From Actinomyces sp. ZJ308 (GTDB lineage Bacteria > Actinomycetota > Actinomycetes > Actinomycetales > Actinomycetaceae), in NCBI RefSeq assembly GCF_011752065.1, contig NZ_JAAIJY010000005.1, forward strand, positions 1 to 64,000: a stretch of DNA of 64,000 nucleotides, read 5' to 3'. Made by a program: the position numbers and the translations under genes. The notes beneath the pieces were generated by a model, which was not told the DNA's origin, searched no databases, and saw only the letters and a program-made list of their open reading frames with translations. Below are positions 60,218-64,000 of the stretch, one piece after another; position 1 is the stretch's first letter, and each line of letters starts with the position of its first letter.

Positions 60218-62293
60218 GTGGCAATGGATCACGCCCGCGTGGCGAAGGACGTCCTGACGTACGTCGGTGGCGCCGACAACATCAACGCAGCAGCGCACTG
60301 CGCAACGCGTCTGCGTCTTGTCCTCAACGACATGGACAAGGTCGACCAGAAGGCTCTCGACAAGGATCCCGACCTCAAGGGCACCTTCATCGCGGGAGGC
60401 ATGTTCCAGATCATCGTCGGACCGGGAGACGTCGACCTCGTCTTCTCCGAGATGATCCACACCGGAGGGGTCAAGGAGGTCTCCAAGGACGAGGCCAAGG
60501 AGCAGGCGGCCAAGAGCGGTAACCCGCTGTCCCGCTTCATCAAGGCGATCGCCGACATCTTCGTGCCGCTGCTCCCGGCCCTGGTCGCCGGCGGTCTCAT
60601 GATGGCGATCCACAACGTCCTGACGGCCGACTTCTTCACCTCGCCCTCCTTCGTCGCCCCCGACAACCCCACAGGCGCCTACGGGCTCGTCGACAGGTTC
60701 TCCTGGCTCGCCGACTACGACGACGTCATCAACCTCGTCTCCTCAGCGGCCTTCGCCTTCCTGCCGGTGCTCGTCGGCTTCTCAGCGGTCAAGCGCTTCG
60801 GCGGCAACGTCTACCTGGGGGCGGCCATGGGCGCCGCCATGGTCTCCACCCAGCTGACCAGCGCCTACGAGATCGAGACGGCCCGGGAGGCCGGGTCCAT
60901 CGAGGTGTGGCACCTCTTCGGCCTGACCGTGGACAAGATCGGCTACCAGGCCATGGTCATCCCCGTCCTGTGCGTCTCCTGGCTGCTGGCCTACATCGAG
61001 AAGTGGCTTCACAAGCGCCTGTCCGGAACGGCCGACTTCCTGCTCACCCCGCTCATCACCCTCCTGGTGACCGGATTCCTCACCTTCGTCGTCGTCGGCC
61101 CGCTGGCGCGCGAGCTCTCCGACGGCATCACCAACGGCCTGAGCTGGCTGTACACGACCGCCGGTCCCGTGGGCGGGTTCCTGTTCGGCCTGGTCTACTC
61201 ACCGATCGTGGTCACCGGTCTGCACCAGTCCTTCCCGGCGGTAGAGCTGCCGCTCATCGCGCAGATGAGCAGCGGCGGTCCCGGTTCCTTCATCTTCCCG
61301 ATCGCCTCCATGGCCAACATCGCCCAGGGCGCCGTGACCCTGGCGGTCTTCTTCCTGACCAAGGACTCCAAGATGAAGGGACTGGCCGGCGCCGGTGGCG
61401 TCTCCGCGATTGTCGGCATCACCGAGCCCGCCATCTTCGGTGTCAACCTGCGTCTGCGCTGGCCCTTCTTCATCGGAATGGGGGTGGCCTCCCTCGGCGG
61501 CGCCGCCGTCGCCCTGCTCGACATCCACAACCAGGCCCTGGGCGCCGCCGGATTCGTCGGTTTCGTGTCGATCGTCCCCGACGACATCGTCAAGTACCTC
61601 GTGCTCGAGGTGATCGTCTTCATCGCCGCGTTCGCCGCTGCCTTCGCCTACGGCAAGACCCGTGGCAAGGCCTCGCTGGCCGGCGACGACGTCGATGGCG
61701 CGGACGAGGCGGCCCTGGAGGCAGAGGCCATGGCCGAGCACGCCGAGACCGTCGAGCTGCCCGCCGAGGCCGCTGAGGACTTCACCGTCACCGCCCCGAT
61801 CCAGGGACGCGCGATGCCGTTGTCGGAGGTGGAGGACCAGACCTTCGCATCCGGCATGCTCGGCCCGGGCATGGCCATCGCCCCGGCCGAGGGGCCCGTC
61901 GTCTCCCCGGTGGACGGAGAGGTTCTCGTGGCCTTCCCGACCGGGCACGCCTACGGCCTGCGCGCCGCCAGCGGCGTCGAGCTGCTCATCCACGTCGGGA
62001 TGGACACCGTCCAGCTCGACGGCAAGCACTTCAGCCCGAAGGTCAAGGCCGGAGACAAGGTTCTGCGCGGCATGCCGCTGGTGGACGTCGACTGGGCCGC
62101 GGTCGGCGCCGCCGGCTACCAGACCGTCACTCCGATCGTCGTCTCCAACGTCCAGAGCTACGAGGGCATCGAGGAGCACGGTTCCGGAACGATCCACCGA
62201 GGTGACGCCCTCTTCGACGTCGTGCGCAAGGCCGAAGATCCCGCCGACGACAAGGCCGGCGCCCAGGCCGACACCGCGGAGGTCAAGGCCTGA
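60218..62293 (+). CDS. PTS sucrose-specific EIIBCA transporter
   Basis: The 691-residue membrane protein imports and phosphorylates sucrose. EIIB comes first with phospho-acceptor Cys28 (AAAHCATRLRL). EIIC has about ten helices and the motif GITEPAIFGVNLRLRWPF. EIIA is C-terminal with His592 (LLIHVGMDTVQLDG). The GTG at 60218 is chosen for GAAAGGA about 8 nt upstream; an ATG 6 nt later is possible. Its neighbours, GH32 hydrolase and LacI regulator, fix the substrate as sucrose or a close relative. A two-way terminator follows. Confidence 0.92.
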   Translation: MAMDHARVAKDVLTYVGGADNINAAAHCATRLRLVLNDMDKVDQKALDKDPDLKGTFIAGGMFQIIVGPGDVDLVFSEMIHTGGVKEVSKDEAKEQAAKSGNPLSRFIKAIADIFVPLLPALVAGGLMMAIHNVLTADFFTSPSFVAPDNPTGAYGLVDRFSWLADYDDVINLVSSAAFAFLPVLVGFSAVKRFGGNVYLGAAMGAAMVSTQLTSAYEIETAREAGSIEVWHLFGLTVDKIGYQAMVIPVLCVSWLLAYIEKWLHKRLSGTADFLLTPLITLLVTGFLTFVVVGPLARELSDGITNGLSWLYTTAGPVGGFLFGLVYSPIVVTGLHQSFPAVELPLIAQMSSGGPGSFIFPIASMANIAQGAVTLAVFFLTKDSKMKGLAGAGGVSAIVGITEPAIFGVNLRLRWPFFIGMGVASLGGAAVALLDIHNQALGAAGFVGFVSIVPDDIVKYLVLEVIVFIAAFAAAFAYGKTRGKASLAGDDVDGADEAALEAEAMAEHAETVELPAEAAEDFTVTAPIQGRAMPLSEVEDQTFASGMLGPGMAIAPAEGPVVSPVDGEVLVAFPTGHAYGLRAASGVELLIHVGMDTVQLDGKHFSPKVKAGDKVLRGMPLVDVDWAAVGAAGYQTVTPIVVSNVQSYEGIEEHGSGTIHRGDALFDVVRKAEDPADDKAGAQADTAEVKA

Positions 62294-62319
62294 GTCGCCG
62301 GGCGACGTGACAGACAACC

Positions 62320-62354
62320 AGTGAGGCCCCGACGTCAACAGTCGGGGCCTCACT
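62320..62354. terminator. Two-way terminator between sucrose PTS and its repressor
   Basis: The arms AGTGAGGCCCCGAC and GTCGGGGCCTCACT pair perfectly around a 7-nt loop, between convergent genes. Confidence 0.75.
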
Positions 62355-62369
62355 GTCACTCACGGCTCA

Positions 62370-63398
62370 CTAGGCGGTACGGCCCGCCAACAGCCTGACT
62401 GCCATGGGTGAGGGGACCCGAAGCTTCTTCCGTGGCCGGTCGGAGTGATCCGTGTCCGAGGAGGCCGGGGCGGCGGGCTCGATCCGGTTCAGGAGCAGGT
62501 CGACCGCGGCTCGGGCCAGCTTGGCAATGGGCTGCTGGACGGTGGTCAGCGACGGCAGGGCGCGACGCATCGCAATCGTGCCGTCGAAACCAACCACCTT
62601 GAAGTCCTCCGGGACCCTCAAGCCCTTCTCGGCGGCCCATTCCATCACCTGCGCGGCGGTGAGGTCGTCGGTGGCGAAGACCGCGTCGATGTCGTCGGCG
62701 ACGAGGTCGAGCCGATCGCGGATGAGACCGGGGCGCTCGGCGTCAGGCGTGTTGAAGTCGACGGTGAGGACCACGGGCTCGATGCCCGCCTGCTGGAGCA
62801 CCTGGCGATACCCCTTCTCCCGCAGGTTGTGGATGCCGGTGCGGGAGGTCAGCAGCGCCGGACGACATGCCCCTCTCTTGAGCAGGTGCTCTGCGGCGAG
62901 ACGACCACCGGCCTCGTTGTCACAACGGACGTTGGGGACGGTGGGGGAGAGGTCCCGGTCGACGCTGACCACGGGGAGGTGGATCGAGCTGTAGTCGGCC
63001 AGGCCGTCGTTGTGGGCGCTGGAGATGATGCCGTCGACCCGGTGGGAGACCAGGAGATCGAGGTACTCGCGCTCTCGGTCCGCCTTGCCCATGGAGTTGC
63101 AGACGAATGTCCTGTAGCCGTGGTCGGCCAGGAAGTCTTCGACGTGCTCGGTGAGCTCACCGAAGAAGGGCAGCGCGACTGTGGGGACGATCAGCCCGAT
63201 CGACTGCGTCGACTTGCCGTGCAGCGCCCGGGCGATCTGATTGGGGCGGTAGTTGAGCTGCGCGATCGCCTCGGCTACCCGCTCCCGTGTCTCCTGGGAG
63301 AGATAGCCGCGGTTGTTGAGCACGCGGGAGACTGTAGTCAGCGAGACGCCTGCAGCCTGGGCAACATCAGCCAGTGTGGGTTCGCGGTGTGACTCCAC
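62370..63398 (-). CDS. LacI-family repressor of the sucrose cluster
   Basis: The 342-residue protein has an N-terminal HTH (residues 8-30, TLADVAQAAGVSLTTVSRVLN) with hinge NYRPNQIARAL, and a periplasmic-binding-protein-like sensor (IGLIVPTVALPFFGEL, VDGIISSA, VFATDDLTAAQVMEWA, VVGFDGTIAMRRALPSLTTVQQPI). It fits ScrR-type regulators. The sensor part has a short basic insertion near the end (DRPRKKLRVP). The start is GTG 63398. Confidence 0.9.
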   Translation of the reverse strand: MESHREPTLADVAQAAGVSLTTVSRVLNNRGYLSQETRERVAEAIAQLNYRPNQIARALHGKSTQSIGLIVPTVALPFFGELTEHVEDFLADHGYRTFVCNSMGKADREREYLDLLVSHRVDGIISSAHNDGLADYSSIHLPVVSVDRDLSPTVPNVRCDNEAGGRLAAEHLLKRGACRPALLTSRTGIHNLREKGYRQVLQQAGIEPVVLTVDFNTPDAERPGLIRDRLDLVADDIDAVFATDDLTAAQVMEWAAEKGLRVPEDFKVVGFDGTIAMRRALPSLTTVQQPIAKLARAAVDLLLNRIEPAAPASSDTDHSDRPRKKLRVPSPMAVRLLAGRTA

Positions 63399-63507
63399 TA
63401 GTGGGTCCTCGAGCTCCTGAGTCGTTCACGGACAGTGCGATCTGCTCTCAAGCATATGCCTCGAAGGCCGCATTACCCAACTGACCTGCGTAAACGCGGG
63501 CCAAGCG

Positions 63508-64000
63508 TTACGCGATCGGCAGGATCTCGGAGTAGAGGGAGATCATGGCTCGGGCCATCTGGGCGTGGCCGGCGTCATCCGGGTGGATCTGGTCGATGGC
63601 CAGCCGGTCCTCGTCTCCGTTGATCGCCGTGGTCAGGGCGTCGGTCGAGGTCAGTGCCAGGGAGGTCGCCTTCTCATGGACGAGCCGGTGAATGGCCTGG
63701 AAACGCGGACCGGTCTCCAGGGAGGGGAAGTAAGGGGCGATGATGACCGCCGCGCCCCGCAAGCGGGTGGAGATGAAGCTGAGGTCATGGTCGATCGCCT
63801 GCTCGACCAGCTCGCGCTGAGAGGGGAGGAAGGCTGCGTCGTTCAGCCCCAGGCTGATCGTGACGACGTCGGGCTCACAGCGCAGAACCGCCTCCAGCCA
63901 GGTCGTGTCGCGGCACGACGGCGAGCGCTGGCCACCGGGCAGATGGCCTCCACGACGCGCGAAGAACCCGAGACCGTCCGCCGCCAGGTTCACCTCCCGC
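63508..64000 (-). CDS. SGNH/GDSL-family hydrolase (5' end outside the window)
   Basis: The visible 164 residues hold block III (VVTISLGLNDAAF, with the Gly-Asn pair of SGNH enzymes) and the catalytic Asp-His end DQIHPDDAGHAQMA. The nucleophile GDS block must lie beyond the right edge; the frame stays open to base 64000. Such enzymes are esterases or acyl-hydrolases. It has a stop TAA next to a short GCGTAA/TTACGC repeat. Confidence 0.75.
   Translation of the reverse strand, partial: REVNLAADGLGFFARRGGHLPGGQRSPSCRDTTWLEAVLRCEPDVVTISLGLNDAAFLPSQRELVEQAIDHDLSFISTRLRGAAVIIAPYFPSLETGPRFQAIHRLVHEKATSLALTSTDALTTAINGDEDRLAIDQIHPDDAGHAQMARAMISLYSEILPIA

Overview
The window is a chromosomal segment from a high-GC actinobacterium. 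Gene order and protein character point to the genus Actinomyces or a close relative (inference, no database search was possible). The evidence is strong G/C bias at third codon positions, WhiA, an OpcA/zwf/pgl unit, a GarA-FtsR unit, a cmk::der fusion, an LAXTG-anchored CAP protein and PTS systems of facultative fermenters. The window is mainly core genome. I see no rRNA, prophage or CRISPR array.

Layout. 0-8 kb: the 3' end of an IS982-like transposase abuts uvrA, followed by a large DUF2339 membrane protein, a UTP-glucose-1-phosphate uridylyltransferase and four tRNAs (Val-CAC, Gly-GCC, Cys-GCA, Val-GAC). 8-20 kb: a HAD phosphatase and uvrC, then a beta-glucoside cassette (licT-type antiterminator, RAT/terminator leader, PTS EIIBCA, GH1 phospho-beta-glucosidase) and purT, then rapZ-yvcK-whiA. 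The cassette plus purT separates uvrC from rapZ, genes that are usually neighbours in actinobacteria. 20-32 kb: gap, pgk, tpiA, secG, xerD, parA-scpA-scpB-rluB-tyrA with overlapping starts and stops, and a cmk::der fusion. 32-36 kb: accessory genes, namely a frameshifted ltrA, a small inverted-repeat-bounded element, a divergent VOC/AraC pair, a small membrane protein and an AlkD-like protein. 36-48 kb: pgi, GNAT, rhodanese, a HAD phosphatase, the LAXTG CAP protein, an AT-rich gap beside tRNA-Pro(GGG), an S4 protein, a secreted HNH nuclease, and the divergent oxidative pentose phosphate genes pgl-opcA-zwf / gnd. 48-57 kb: pepN interrupted by an in-frame TAG, garA-ftsR-bifunctional nuclease-merR, an aldo/keto reductase and a divergent Hsp70-like ATPase. 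57-64 kb: a PiT phosphate transporter with a small membrane partner, the sucrose cluster (GH32 hydrolase, PTS EIIBCA, LacI repressor) and a partial SGNH hydrolase at the right edge.

How they work together. Two PTS modules feed sugar phosphates into pgi, the lower-glycolysis genes gap-pgk-tpi and the pentose phosphate branch, all encoded here. The beta-glucoside unit appears controlled by transcript antitermination, and the sucrose unit by a LacI-type repressor with a candidate operator over its promoter. A striking architectural feature is that at least 14 genes have a -10-like hexamer (mostly TANNNT) 6-8 nt before the start codon, which implies leaderless transcripts. I found no convincing new multi-gene system. 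The most interesting observations are two broken genes (pepN, ltrA), xerD without a canonical start codon, the small inverted-repeat element, and the leaderless promoter architecture.
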